Source: Microcebus murinus (taxonomy: Eukaryota; Chordata; Mammalia; Primates; Cheirogaleidae). From it: a DNA stretch of 64,000 nt. The stretch lies in assembly GCF_040939455.1 (NCBI RefSeq), contig NC_134117.1, forward strand, positions 26,219,501 to 26,283,500, written 5' to 3'. The position numbers and the translations under genes were made by a program. The notes beneath the pieces are model-generated. The model was given only the letters and a program-made list of their open reading frames with translations, was not told the DNA's origin and ran no database searches. Of the stretch, positions 1 through 12,684 are shown piece after piece; positions within the stretch are counted from its first letter, which is position 1, and each line of letters begins with the position of its first letter.

Positions 1-397
1 CCATGGGTGTGGAACCCATGGATACAAAGGGCCAACTGAGGGATTTTGCAGATTTGATTAAGATGATGTCAAACTGGATTAGGGTGGGCTCTAAATCCAT
101 TATGACTGGTGTCTTATTAAAAAAAAGACATTTATAAATGGAGATGCTTATACTGGGGAGAAAGCCATGTGAAAGAGCAGAAATTAGAGTGATGCATCTA
201 CAAGCCAAGGAGCACCATGGATTGCCTTCAGCCACCAGAAGCTGAAAGAGACAAAGAGGGGGACTTCAGAGAGCATGGCCCTGCTGACACCTTGATTTCA
301 GACTTCTAGCATCTAGAACTGTGTGAGAATAAATTTCTGTTATTATAAGCCAGCTGGTTTGTGGTAAATGTTACGGCAGCCCTAGGAAACTAACACA
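1..397 (+). repeat. Old MaLR/MLT1-like LTR fragment
   Basis: The stretch ends in a sequence typical of MaLR-type LTRs: an AATAAA signal near 331 followed by a terminal block running to ACTAACACAG at 397. The 5' end is cut by the window edge. It lies in the CPN1 intron before the first visible exon. The family was assigned from memory of consensus text, so the subfamily is uncertain. Confidence 0.5.
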
Positions 398-1135
<738 letters not shown>

Positions 1136-1388
1136 TCATTGGAAAATTGGGGATCCCATTAACCTGAAACAACCCACTCTTGTTAGGGCTTCTCTGGGGA
1201 TCTCCACCTCCAGCACATGGTCTGCAGGGAAACTTAAGCTGCACCACTGGGACTTTGGATAAGTTAAGTAAGAAAATGCTAAATCATTTGATAGATTAAG
1301 CTAATAACTAAAAATAACTATATAATGCTCTTCAAATATAGAATTTAGTCTGAAACCTTCATCTTTCATCTTTTCATTTCCCCCCTAG

Positions 1389-1544
1389 GGCCCAAACTCA
1401 TCTGGGTATCTGGTTGGCAGGAACAATGCAAATGGAGTGGACCTGAACCGAAACTTCCCTGACCTCAATACCTACATCTACTACAATGAGAAGTACGGCG
1501 GTCCCAACCACCACTTGCCCCTTCCAGACAACTGGAAGAGTCAG
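1389..1544 (+). CDS. CPN1: CPN1 exon 3 (residues ~141-192)
   Basis: The acceptor is a pyrimidine run ending CCCCCTAG and the donor is CAG|GTAGGA. The 52 codons begin [19 protein letters not shown] and contain NRNFPDLN. In M14 carboxypeptidases the Arg of NRN (about R161 of the precursor, equivalent to Arg145 of carboxypeptidase A) binds the substrate's C-terminal carboxylate. The exon ends DNWKSQ, exactly in phase 0 with the next exon. The segment N143-S-S is a possible N-glycosylation sequon that, from memory, is NKP in human. Preceding exons with the HGNE zinc motif are outside the window. Confidence 0.95.
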
Positions 1545-1838
1545 GTAGGAGACAAAATTTGCAAACAGAAACAGGTAAATCAGCATCTGGAATTTCTTGC
1601 AGAAAGATTGCTAAGGAATCTTCACATCAACTAAATAAGCAAGAATTAAGCATTAACTCTTTTCCATGTTAATCTGTCTAGAGCAATGGTAACTGTATCT
1701 TAAGCTTCTTTGTATTTTTTCTTTTCCCAGGGTACAGCCCTCCATGGGGCACATGCTCACTAAAGGTTTATTGTTAGTGGTGATGGTGGCAAAGGAGGTG
1801 AAAACAGTATCATTCAGTTGCATGATATTTAACAATTG

Positions 1839-2126
1839 TTTTTTTTGGAGGCAGGGTCTCACTCTGTCGCTCAGGCTGGAGTGCAGTGGCACGATCGTAG
1901 CTCACTGTAACCTTGAACTCCTGGGCGCAAGCAATCCCTACACTTTAGCTTCCTAAGTAGCTAGGACTCCAGACTCATGCCACCATGCCCGACTAATTTT
2001 TCAACTTTTTTTAGAGAATAAGTCTAACTATGTTGTCCAGGCTGGTCTCGAACTCCTGGCCTCAAGCAATCCTCTCACCTAAGCCAAAGTGCTGGAATTC
2101 TAGGTGTGAGCCACTGTGCCAGCCCA
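1839..2126 (-). repeat. Old Alu (AluJ-like), antisense
   Basis: A reverse-strand dimeric Alu without the lemur linker, starting at a T run and ending GTGCCAGCC. It is diverged and sits in CPN1 intron 3. Confidence 0.85.
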
Positions 2127-3411
2127 ACAAAATTCTTTCATAGCCAGTTCCTCATAGTACTCTGTGGTGAAGACATGAAGGCATCAAGCAGTGTTACCCA
2201 TCTCTGTTTTATAGCTATTACACTTAAAGATAAAATAATTTAAGTTCACAGAGCTAGTAGTTGATGGAATCAGAATTAAAACTCAGGCCTTCTGATTCTC
2301 ATTGCAGCGTTTCTTTCTACTACAGTAGGCCATGGACAGAGAACTCTAGCATTCTATAGAGAAGTCTCTCTTACAGGTGATGAACTGTGTGCTCATCAAC
2401 AGTCAGCTATAGAAGGAGATTCAGCCAGGGGTGTAACTCAGGGTGGGGCACGTGACTGCAGAAAGAGGTTCAGGGCGTCCAGCCCATACAGTTGTTCCTC
2501 TTCCCTTCCTATATGACCCTTGACCACTTTGCCATACCCTCCCTTGGCTCCCCTACTCTCTCACAGGACCCCAGCCTCACTCTCCCGGAGGCCCGTAAGG
2601 CCACCCTAGGGAACGGGAATGGCTTCATCCTGCGGGTGGGCCTGCTCCTGGGCACAGCTGCTGTCATCCTCGGAGCATCACTGCTACTGCTGGTTTCTAC
2701 GCTGTGTAGGACGATTCTAAAAGTTCCATTTGTGAATATCTAAACTTAGCGACTGGGGACAAAAAATGTAAAGCAGTGTAAGCCTTTTAATTGGGAGTTT
2801 CCTAGACAAAATATTCTGCTTTTTTCCCCTTGAAAATGATGCAAAAGTCATGCTGACATGTTATATTTCTGATAGCAACTGTCCTTTTGCCTCAAGTAAA
2901 TAATAAATCGAAAATAACTTGGTTCCAAGCAAGCTAATGAGCAGAAAAAAAAAAAAAAAAAAGAAAGAAAATAACTTGGTACTAATCAGCATATCCAGCC
3001 CAAAGAATGTTCTGATTTATTCAACTTATTTCTCTAAGTAAAATAAGGTAATCGAGTCAATAACAATTAGGCTCCCATTCAGTCCTATCTCTAAATCATA
3101 GAAGAAAAAAGACAAGGAGAAGTCTCTCTTGCCCTTTATGGAACAGCCTCAAGGAAGAGGAACAGTGAGAAGCTGCCGTTGATCTGATAGAGGCTTAGGA
3201 CATGAAGAAAGGGCTGCTTCAAAGCATCTGAGCCCTGGCCACAGACCAGGACTGGTGCCCTTGCTATTCCATCCATTCCAATTGAGTGAGACTCAACCCT
3301 GTTCATCCAGTCCCCCTGGGATGGAAAAGATGGGGCCTTCAGAGCTGACCTTTGGTCCAGGAGGAGCCATTGACACGTTAACCCCACATAATCTCTAAGC
3401 ATGTCCATCCA
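2127..3411. other. Intron 3 sequence, no recognised gene
   Basis: MIR-like text may lie at about 2165-2330 (a GCTAGTAGTTGATGGAATC type segment). The rest is not recognised apart from an A-rich tract at 2945-2962 and the exon-like ORF at 2563-2742 listed separately. Confidence 0.4.
2563..2742 (+). other. Exon-like ORF with a hydrophobic segment
   Basis: After an acceptor-like CTACTCTCTCACAG, an open frame encodes DPSLTLPEARKATLGNGNG, then about 24 hydrophobic residues (VGLLLGTAAVILGASLLLLV) and a Cys-Arg end, with a stop near 2741. The region is GC-richer than its surroundings. It has no obvious donor in the right place and does not belong to CPN1. It could be a relic of a membrane-protein exon, an unlabelled repeat or chance. 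I do not recognise the protein. Confidence 0.25.
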
Positions 3412-4235
<824 letters not shown>

Positions 4236-4247
4236 CTTTCTCTCTCT

Positions 4248-4600
4248 CTCAATAGACTTTATTTTTTTAGAGTAGTTTTAGGTTCACCTCAAAACTGCAC
4301 AAAAAGTGCAGAGAGTTCCTCTATATTCCCTGCCCTCCTTTGCCCACACCACCATCAAGGTCCCGCACCCGATGGTACATTTGTTACCGTCAGTGAACCT
4401 ACCTGGGCTCATCGTTAACACTCAATGTCGGTAGTTTACGTTGGTGCTTTCTCAGTGTTGTAAGTTCTTTGGGTTTGGGCAAATGTGGTGATGTGTATCC
4501 ACTATCATAAGAGGAGTTTCACTGCCCTAAATGCTCTGTTTTGACCCATTTTGTATACTGGAATTCCACACAAAGAAGTAATCAAAGGTTCTATACACTC
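4248..4600 (-). repeat. L1M 3' UTR fragment, antisense
   Basis: Text beginning AATAGACTTTATTTTTTTAG and running through GTTTTAGGTTCACCTC and GGTACATTTGTTACC matches the antisense 3' untranslated part of old mammalian L1 elements. It is about 190 bp upstream of the next CPN1 exon. Confidence 0.6.
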
Positions 4601-4785
4601 AACTGTTGAAACTATCATTTCAAAGGTCAAAATTTCCCCACCTACACTCGTCATATCTGGTAGGACTCCGTTTTAGTCAGACATGCTGTCCCCGCAGGCC
4701 ACTTCCTCAAAGACTCATTCCAACGGCCTTTTGGCACCTCCAGCCGCACCTTCGCCACCAGCCTCTCCTCCTCTCCTCCTCGCAG

Positions 4786-4968
4786 GTGGAGCCCGAGACG
4801 CAGGCGGTGATCCAGTGGATGCGCTCCTTCAACTTTGTCCTTTCAGCCAATCTCCACGGAGGGGCGGTGGTGGCCAATTACCCCTACGACAAGTCCCTGG
4901 AGCATCGGGTCCGCGGCTTCCGCAGCGCTGCCAACTCCCCCACGCCCGATGACAAGCTTTTCCAGAAG
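4786..4968 (+). CDS. CPN1: CPN1 exon 4 (residues ~193-253)
   Basis: The acceptor is TCCTCCTCGCAG| and the donor is AAG|GTATGC. The 61 codons start [17 protein letters not shown]. The histidine of [15 protein letters not shown] (about H216 of the precursor, H196 mature) is the third zinc ligand, after the two in the upstream HxxE motif. The exon ends [15 protein letters not shown] (here [11 protein letters not shown]), which covers the surface loop before the next helix. The exon is GC-rich compared with its flanks. It is phase 0 at both ends, so skipping it would keep frame but remove a zinc ligand. Confidence 0.96.
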
Positions 4969-5452
4969 GTATGCAGACTGGCAGGGGACCCGGGGGCTCA
5001 GGAGATGAGCTTCATGTCAGTAGCACGGGACCCCGTGAGGACAAGTCCACAAAAATTGAAAACACAGCCTGCTGCGAGCGAGGAGCTTACAGGCTAGTAA
5101 ATTACATTTTGTTTTGAGTGATAAGCCATAAATTCATGAAAAAGTAAATAAAAAGGAAAGCTTTATAGTATAATTACCACAGTGTAGAAAATACTTAAGC
5201 TAATGACAAGCAAGAAATATACCAAAACCATAAGCTGCCTCCATCCAATAAAAAAAAAAAGAAAGAAAAATACCAAAAGACTAATGGCATTAAATGTGAA
5301 TTTTGGTGGTGTCTAATTTACAATTTTATGAGAATATGTTCATATTAATGAAAATAGGCTAGGCATATGAAAAAGGTTTAAATAATAGTTCAAAATAATA
5401 GAATAAAATTAATATATTATTAATTTTATATTAATAATGTAAAAATAGATAT

Positions 5453-5503
5453 TGTATATTTTATAATATAATAAATTATAATTATTATATTATAAAATAT
5501 ACA
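5453..5503. repeat. Perfect 22-bp inverted repeat, 7-nt loop
   Basis: The arms at 5453-5474 and 5482-5503 are exact reverse complements, made only of A/T apart from one G/C pair at the outer end. The spacer is ATTATAA. It lies in a longer AT-rich tract and could extrude as a cruciform. It may have grown from an AT microsatellite. Confidence 0.9.
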
Positions 5504-5950
5504 AGCTAAATTATAAATGTTATTTCATTATATACTAACATATTAATATATATAGTGATATATTAATAATATATTGATATAAACAATTATTATTGATTCA
5601 TCAATTAATGAACTACATAGAGACTAACAGTAGTTGTTGCTTTGCAAAGCAAGTATATTATATTTTATCCTCCATTAATCTCATTTTGTCCACTATTATA
5701 AAATAGTAATGAAGGAGGTTTATAGGGTGGTCCTCTAGCATACACCTGACACCTCCCAACACACAGTACTTTTGCTGGAGAAGTCCTGTCTTACTTGCTC
5801 CTTGATTTTTTTTTTACAAAATTTGGGTAGAAAATGGTGCAACTAGAAGGACCTTCTATATCATCTACTGCCATCCCTCACATTGCACAGGAAAAAACTT
5901 AGCCCCAAGATAGTGAAAAAATCAGAGTACAGATCTCCTGACTCCAGTCT

Positions 5951-5970
5951 AACACACACACACACACACA
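5951..5970. repeat. (CA)n microsatellite
   Basis: About ten uninterrupted AC dinucleotides, 155 bp upstream of CPN1 exon 5. Confidence 0.95.
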
Positions 5971-6124
5971 ATCTCTCTATCCCTGGTCATATTTTCTTTC
6001 ACTAATACAAATAACCAGCTGTTTGTACGTAGCAGGGCTTCTTGACTTTACCCAAGTTCTGAGTGGGAGCTTTGCCTAGAAGATGGAAAGACTCGAGGTC
6101 ATTTTCTGCCTGCTCTTCCTTTAG

Positions 6125-6236
6125 CTGGCCAAGGTCTACTCCTATGCACACGGATGGATGCACCAGGGCTGGAACTGTGGGGATTACTTCCCAGATGGCA
6201 TCACCAATGGGGCTTCCTGGTATTCTCTCAGCAAGG
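6125..6236 (+). CDS. CPN1: CPN1 exon 5 (residues ~254-291)
   Basis: The acceptor is TGCTCTTCCTTTAG| and the donor is AAGG|GTAAGG, leaving one base of a Gly codon. It encodes [20 protein letters not shown] then [17 protein letters not shown]. In this family the Tyr of GASWY (about Y286) corresponds to Tyr248 of carboxypeptidase A, which closes on the substrate. The human sequence as I recall it has WMFQ where this has WMHQ. The split glycine is completed by exon 6 and gives SKGMQD. Confidence 0.96.
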
Positions 6237-6439
6237 GTAAGGACAGTCCTGGGGCTGCTCAAGCTGACGTAGAATAGTGCTCATTTCTCCTAAATCCCCA
6301 ATTTTCTCAGAGAAATGGTGGAACACTATAGAATTCTGTACTGAAGTAGAGTAGAGATTCAGGTTGGCATTTAATGTCTTTTTGTGATTGTTTGAAACTA
6401 AGATAGAGACGCCTTGTGGTCCTGTGAAACTGGTGGTTT

Positions 6440-6715
6440 ACACAATAGATCAGGGCACAGGAGGAAAACAATGTAGCCAAGCAGTTCAGGGTGTGAGATC
6501 TGAGAGTAAATTGGGTTGAAACCTGACTTGCCCACTTGCCAGTCATGTGGCTTCAGGGAAATTACTTAACCTCTCTGTGCTTTGATTTCTTCGTCTGTAG
6601 GTCAGAATAAAGTACCTTTTCAAGTCACTAAAAAAGGGGAAAAAGAATAGTAGTACTTACCTCATAATTTTGATGTAAGTATTACATAAAATACTATACA
6701 TAAAGTATATAGAAA
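6440..6715 (+). repeat. MIR element
   Basis: The core MIR pattern is present: a TTGGGTTGAAACCTGAC box, then GGCTTCAGGGAAATTACTTAACCTC, TTTCTTCGTCTGTAG and a run ending in GATGTAAGTATTAC. It is old and diverged, in intron 5. Confidence 0.75.
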
Positions 6716-7502
6716 TCCTTGGGTTATAAATGTTAGGTTTTTTAAAAGTAGTACAGAAGTATGCTCCACATAGGAACAGATGAGCAGAGGGGCTGGGCTG
6801 GGCACAACAGGCTCCCCAGAGATGTGCTGTCTGTAGCCTGACTGCCCATCCCTCGTAGTAAGCAAGAGTTTGCCGTGGATGTTGAGTCTTGTGGCATTAA
6901 GAATGTAGCCTCAAAGAGCAGAAACCTCCAGCAAGAGGCTTCTCCCTCTAGTCCCTGGGCCTTCACCATGACCACGGGTCAAGGCAGGACCTTTGTTTGT
7001 GAACCTTCAATGGACAGGGAACCTAAGGTGAGAGAAGAGACTGAAGCAGGAAGCCAGGTTCTCTTAGGAATCGCCGTCTAGCATCTGTCTTTCCCCATCC
7101 TCTCAAATCTGACCTGGCCATGGCCCAGGTAGCAGATTGGTGAGAGCTGAGTTGGTGGTTGGCCTGTGGAGAGTGGACAGGAACAAGCTAAGGAGTCACC
7201 AGGTGTTGGAAATGTAGGTTTGTTGTGGCCAAAAATCATTTGAACACAAGGCAAGAAGATTTTGTTGAACTTTCCCTTTTTTAGTTTGTATAATGTTAGG
7301 AAAGCAATAGATTTTTTTGTCCACCAAATTGAAAATATCAAATATACTTTTTCAAGTTATAATTCTTTTTTCCTCTCTCCTTCCTTTCCCTCCCATCCCC
7401 TGAGGCAGCCTGGCCGATGCCTCCACCGAGAATCATTGCCCTAAATTAAACTGGTACAGTCCCAAGGCCATTGAACCAAGCAAAATGATTGTTCCAACAA
7501 TG
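6716..7502. other. Intron 5 sequence, nothing recognised
   Basis: Only short chance ORFs are seen, and no repeat family or gene could be named. Confidence 0.4.
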
Positions 7503-7678
7503 CGGTCTCTTGACCAGCATCATCAGCATCACCTGGGAACTTATTAGAACGTACATTTGGGGCCCTACCTGATACCTACTAAATCAGAAACTCTGGGGAT
7601 AAGACCCAGAAATCTGTATTTTAATGGAAGGCTCAGCCTTCCAGATAATTCTAATGCAGGGAGAGAACCACTATAACA
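7503..7678 (+). mobile_element. MER5A-like hAT fossil
   Basis: Text such as CATCATCAGCATCACCTGGG, AAATCAGAAACTCTGGGG, and an end at GAGAACCACT resembles the MER5A family of non-autonomous Charlie (hAT) elements. Confidence 0.7.
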
Positions 7679-8784
7679 GGCTGTAGTTATAGTTCTCCAC
7701 CTTCCCCTTTTCTTTCTGTATCAGCTGCTTGACTCATCAGCTTAAAGACAACTGAAAGTTAATGAAATGGATAATTGTTTTCAATTTTTATTGTGGTAAA
7801 AATACACATAAAAGATAGCCATCTTAACCATTTTAAGTGTGTGGTTCAGTGTTATTTTTAATACATTTGTAATGTTGTGCAACCATCACCACCATCCATC
7901 TCCATAACTCTTTTCATCTTGAAAACCTGAAACTATATACCGACTAAATAATAACTCTCCATTCCTTTCTCCCCCCATCCCCTGGCAACCACCATTCTAT
8001 CTTCTGTCTTTATGATATTGACTGCTGTAAGTATCTCATAAAAGTGGAATAACACAGTATTTGTCTTTTCGTGAATGGCTTATTTCATTTAGGATAAGGT
8101 CTTCAAGGTTTATCCGTGTTGTAGCATGTGTCAGAATTTCCTTCTTTGTTAAGGATGAATAATATTCCCTTGTGTGTATATACCACATTTGTTTATACAT
8201 TCGCCTGCCAATGGGCACAGGTTGTTTCCACTTTTTGGCTATTGTAAATAATGCTGCTATGAACATGGCTATGCAAATATCTCTTTGAGACCCTGCTTTC
8301 AGTTTTTTGGATATATACCCAAAAGTGGTATTGCTAGATCCTGTGGTAATTCTGTTTTTAACTTTTTGAGAAACTGCCATGCAATTTTCCATAGCAGCTG
8401 CACTATTTTACATTCCCACCAACAGAGCACAAGAGCTCCAATTTCTCCATCCTCACAAATACTTGCTAATTTCTGGGGTTTTTTGATAGGAGCTATCCTG
8501 ATGGATGTGAGGTGCTATCACATTGTGGTTTTGATTTGCATTTTGCTAGTGATGCTGAGCATCTTTTCATGTGCTTGCTGGCCATTTGTATATCTTCTTG
8601 GAGAAATGTCTATTCAGATCCTTTGCCCTGTTTTTAAATAAAGTTGTTTTCTCATTGTTGTTGAGTTTTAGAAGTTCTCTCTATATATTCTGGATATTAA
8701 CCCCTTATCAGACATGATTCACAACTATTTTCTCCCATTTTGCCATTTTTCCCATTTCTCACCTTTTTATTCTGTTGATGTGGC

Positions 8785-9058
8785 TTTTTTTTTTTTTTTT
8801 TAGACAGATTCTCACTGTGTCACCCTAGGTAGAGTACAGTGGCATCATCGTAGCTCACTGCAACCTCCAACTCCTGGGCTCAAGCATTTCTCCTGCCTTA
8901 GCCTTCTAAGTAGGCGGGACTATAGGCACACGCCACGATGCCCTGCTAATTTTTCTATTTTTAGTAGAGATGGGGTCTCAAACTCCTGAACTCAATCAAT
9001 GTTCCTGCCTTGCCTTCCCAGAGTGCTAGGATTATAGGGGTGAGTGACCATGCCTGGC
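8785..9058 (-). repeat. Alu, antisense, in L1
   Basis: A diverged reverse Alu flanked by TGATGTGGC at 8776-8784 and 9059-9067, a 9-bp target duplication inside the L1. Confidence 0.85.
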
Positions 9059-9613
9059 TGATGTGGCCTCTTGATGCACAGAATTTTTCAATTTACATGA
9101 AGTCCAATCCGCTATATTTTCTTTTGTTGCCTGTGCCTTTGGTATCATATTCAAGAAGTAATTGCCAAATCTGATGCAATGAGCTTTTTTTTCTTCTAAG
9201 ATTTTTATAGTTTTGGGTCTTTAGGTCTCTGATCCATCTTGAGTTAAGTTTTGTATATGGTGTTAGATAACGATCCAATTTGATTCAATTCCCATTTGGA
9301 TAGCCAGTTTTCCCAGCACTATTTGTTGAAAACACTGTCTTTTCCCCATTGATTGGTCTTGGCACCTTTGTCAAAAGTCATTTGATCATATATGACCATA
9401 TATCACCATAAGAGTTTCTGGGCTCTTTTCTGTTCCACCAATCCATATGTCTGTCTTTATTCAGTACCACAGTGTTTTCATGACTATAGTTTTGTAGTAA
9501 GTTTTGAAATCGGGACGTGTGAGTCCTCTAGCTTTGTTCTTTTTCAAGACTATTTTGGATATTTGGGGTCCCTTGAAATTCCACATGAGTTTTCTGTTTC
9601 TACAAAAAGTCAT

Positions 9614-9893
9614 TGTTTTTTTTTTAAGAGATAGAGTGACTGTCACTCAGGCTGGAGCGCAGTGGCCCAATCATAGCTCACTGTAACCTCGATGGGCTCA
9701 AGTGATCCTCCTGCTTCAGTCTCCCAAGTAGCTGTGACTACAGATGCATGTCACTACAACCAGCTAATTTTTAAATTTTTTATAGAGAAAGGGTCTCACT
9801 ATGTTGCCTAGGCTTGTCTCAAACTCTTGGCCTCAAGTGATTCTTGCACCTCAGGCTCCCAAATTGCTGGAATTATAGGCGTGAGCACCGAAC
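9614..9893 (-). repeat. Alu, antisense, in L1
   Basis: A second diverged reverse Alu (from the T run after CATTG to GCGTGAGCACCGA), after which L1 text continues at TTGGTATTTTAATAGCGATT. Confidence 0.85.
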
Positions 9894-10040
9894 CTTGGTA
9901 TTTTAATAGCGATTGCATTGAATCTGTGTATCACCTTGGGTAGTGTAGACATATATAAATGGATAATTTTTAACCCAAATGAATTTATAATGTAAACATG
10001 ATCCTAATAATCAGAAACATATTAGAAAGTAATTGATTCA

Positions 10041-10330
10041 GGCTGGGTACAATGGCTCATGCCTATAAACCTAGCACTCTGGGAGGCTGAGGCTTAAGGG
10101 TTGCTTGAGGGCAGGAGTTCGAGACCAGCCTGAGCAAGAACGAGACGCCATCTCTACAAAAAGTAGAAAAAATTAGCCAGGCATGGTGGCATGCTCCTGT
10201 AATCCCAGCTACTCAGGAGGCTGAGGCAAGAGGATAGCTTGAGCCCAGGAGCTTGAGGTTGCAGTGAGATGTGATGATACCTCTGCACTCTAGCCCAGGC
10301 AACAGAGTGAGATTGTGTCAAAAAAAAAAA
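10041..10330 (+). repeat. Alu with perfect target duplication
   Basis: A dimeric Alu without the long lemur linker. The flanks at 10026-10040 and 10331-10345 are the same 15 bp (AAAGTAATTGATTCA). Confidence 0.93.
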
Positions 10331-10345
10331 AAAGTAATTGATTCA

Positions 10346-10921
10346 ACTGAATAATTGAATGATATAGAAGATCAGAGCAGGCGAGGTTTGGTGGAGAAAA
10401 AAATAAAATATGGCTGGCTGCCTTCTGCTTTGTCAAGAATTTATTTTTCTGGGATAACTATTTTCAGATTAATGTTGTGTTCTCAGGTAGGAGGAGGGAT
10501 GTGAAAGCAAGGTATTCATCTCCTCTCTAACCTCCCAGGTCTGAAGAGCATTGTAGTTCAAAGGGAAAATCTATTCTCTTGAAAGCAGTACATGTACGTA
10601 GTCTACTATTAAGGCATAGCTGATAAGCAGACTTTGGAAATGATAAAAGGAACAAGGAGTGAAATTAAATCATGAAATGGAAAAAAACGTAGAAGATGGA
10701 GATGGGAAAATGGGCATTTATGAAGAGAGAAAACTGGAAAGAGAGAAAGGCATGTGAACTGGGAACTTGGGGAAAGGTTTACTGGAGGAGAGAATTAAAT
10801 GAGGTCAAGTGATATAAGAGAAGGTGATAGGGGGTGGAGAATTTGTGATTAAAGAGAGATGAGATGGGGCATTTGGGCAAGAGCCTGGTGATACAATCTG
10901 CCACTACCCCCTTTCCCCTAG
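10346..10921. other. End of intron 5, nothing recognised
   Basis: Purine-rich in its second half (10670-10870). It ends in the exon 6 acceptor. No gene is seen. Confidence 0.4.
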
Positions 10922-11061
10922 GAATGCAAGACTTTAATTATCTCCATACCAACTGCTTTGAGATCACACTGGAACTGAGTTGCAACAAGTTTCCCGGCCA
11001 AGAGGAATTACAGCGGGAGTGGCTGGGTAACCGGGAAGCCCTAATCCAATTCTTGGAACAG
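10922..11061 (+). CDS. CPN1: CPN1 exon 6 (residues ~291-337), catalytic Glu
   Basis: The acceptor is CCCCTTTCCCCTAG| and the donor is CAG|GTAAAA. The first two bases complete the split Gly. It encodes [20 protein letters not shown] and then a helix ending EALIQFLEQ. The glutamate of TLELSC (about E308 precursor, E288 mature) is the general base/acid of M14 peptidases. The Gln of MQD corresponds to position 255 of carboxypeptidase A/B, in the S1' specificity pocket. The exon ends the catalytic domain. Confidence 0.97.
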
Positions 11062-11210
11062 GTAAAATCATATTTTTTAACTTAATCGTATTTTTTAACC
11101 TTTTACAAAAAGAGAAGTGTTTTCTAATGGCAGAGAAAGTGTTTTATGTGGCTCAGACCTGACTTTGACTCTGACTCAGTGCAATAGATCTGGGCTTCTT
11201 CTACCAATGA

Positions 11211-12570
11211 GATTTATTCATTCAACATTATTGAGCACAACTATCTGTCAGAAACTGTACTACAATGCTGGGAGTTATGAGTAAACAAACAAATATCCAT
11301 CCATGTGGAACTTACATTTGAGTAAGGAGAGACAGACAATACACAAAATAATAAAGTACAATTTATAACATGTTAAAGGACAAATGCTATGAAGAAACTC
11401 TTACAGAGAAGGTGACATTTAAACAAAGATTTCAAGGAGGAGAGGGAGAGAACTATGCAGCTATCTGGGGGGGGTGGGGGGAGAGAGCATTCCCTGAAAG
11501 AGACACACAGCAAATGTAAAGCCAGCAATAAGCACATGAAAAGATGCTCAGCATCACTAATCATTAGGGAAATGCAAGTCAAAACCACAATGAAATCCAC
11601 CTCACATCCATCTGGATGGCTGCTATCAAAAACCCCAGGAATTAGTAAGTGTTAGTGAAGATGGAGAAATTAGAACCCTTGTGCACTGTTGGTAGGAATG
11701 TAAAATGGAGAAGCTGCTATGGAAAACAGTATGGCAGTTTCTCAAAAAATTAAAAATATAGTTACCATAGGATCCAGCAATACCACTTTGGGTATATATC
11801 CAAGAGAACCAAAAGTAGGGTCTCAAAGAGATATTCCATGTTCATAGCAGCATTATTTACAATAGCCAAAAAGTGGAAGCAACCAGTGTCCATTGGCAGA
11901 TGAATGTATAAACAAAATGTGGTATATACACACAAGGGAATATTATTCATCCTTAACAAAGAAGGAAATTCTGACACATGCTATACGATGCATAAACCTT
12001 AAGGACATGTGCTGAGTGAAATAAGCCACTTACAAAAAGACAAATACTATATGATTCCACTTATATGAGGCTAGTAGAGTAATCAAATTCATAGAGACAG
12101 AAAGTAGAATGGTGGTTGCCAGGGGCAGGGGAGAGGAGGAAATGGAGAGTTATTGTTTAATGTTTATAGGGTTTCAGGTTTTCAAGATGAAAACAGTGAT
12201 GGAGATGGATGGTGGTAATGGTTGCACATTACAAATGTATTTAATAACACTGTACCATACACTTAAAATGGTAAATTTTATGTTGTGTGTATTTTAATTT
12301 TAAAAAATACAAAGCCAAGACACCACTGTGGCTGGAATAATCTCAGAAGTAAGGGAGAGAGAGAGTAGTAGGAGAGGACATCAGCGAGCCAATATGTAGC
12401 TTTACAGACAGATCATCACAGGAACTTTAGCTTTTGCTCTGAGTGAATTGGGTATTGAGTAGAATGGTGCCATATTTGACTCAGGCGTTAGCAGGATCAC
12501 TCTGGCTGCTCTACTGAGAAAAGATTATTGGAGTGGGAGGAGGGGCAAAGAGACCAGTTAAGGGGTCAAT
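11211..12570 (-). repeat. L2-like element, antisense, split by an L1
   Basis: ATTCATTCAACATTATTGAGC, AGAAGGTGACATTTAAACAAAG and GAGCATTCCCTGAAAG are antisense L2 3'-end signatures. After the L1M insertion at about 11506-12305 the same ancient repeat seems to resume (CACTGTGGCTGGAATAA to GGATCACTCTGGCTGCTCTA at about 12515). The upstream half is less certainly L2. Confidence 0.6.
11506..12308 (+). repeat. L1M 3' end inside older repeat
   Basis: The sense ORF2 C-terminal region (GAAATGCAAGTCAAAACCAC), through GGTTGCCAGGGGCAGGGG and the 3' UTR, to TTTTAAAAAATACAAAG. It splits the L2-like repeat and sits in intron 6. Confidence 0.8.
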
Positions 12571-12684
12571 CCATGATCTTGTGAAGACCAAATGCAAGAA
12601 CATAGGAGACAGGGCTTCGAGACTCAAAACCAGTGTATGAATGTGCTATGATCATAACTGTATGCTATAAACTTTTTCCTACAG

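Larger units (their letters stand above)
4969..6124. other. CPN1 intron 4, AT-rich
   Basis: The 1.16-kb intron contains a very AT-rich block at about 5385-5600 with dyad structure, and a (CA)n run at 5951-5970. No gene is seen. Confidence 0.6.
7776..9965 (-). repeat. L1 (old), antisense, split by two Alus
   Basis: The antisense L1 3' UTR (TTATTGTGGTAAAAATACAC, CCTGGCAACCACCATTCT) leads into ORF2-derived text, including the antisense of the C-terminal ORF2 region around 8036-8640. It then continues past two Alus to about 9965. Stops and indels show it is a fossil. It fills half of CPN1 intron 5. Confidence 0.85.

Noticed and set aside
8036..8641. 118-codon ORFs on both strands
   Set aside because: These are the ORF2 C-terminal remnant of an antisense L1 and its shadow, not host genes.
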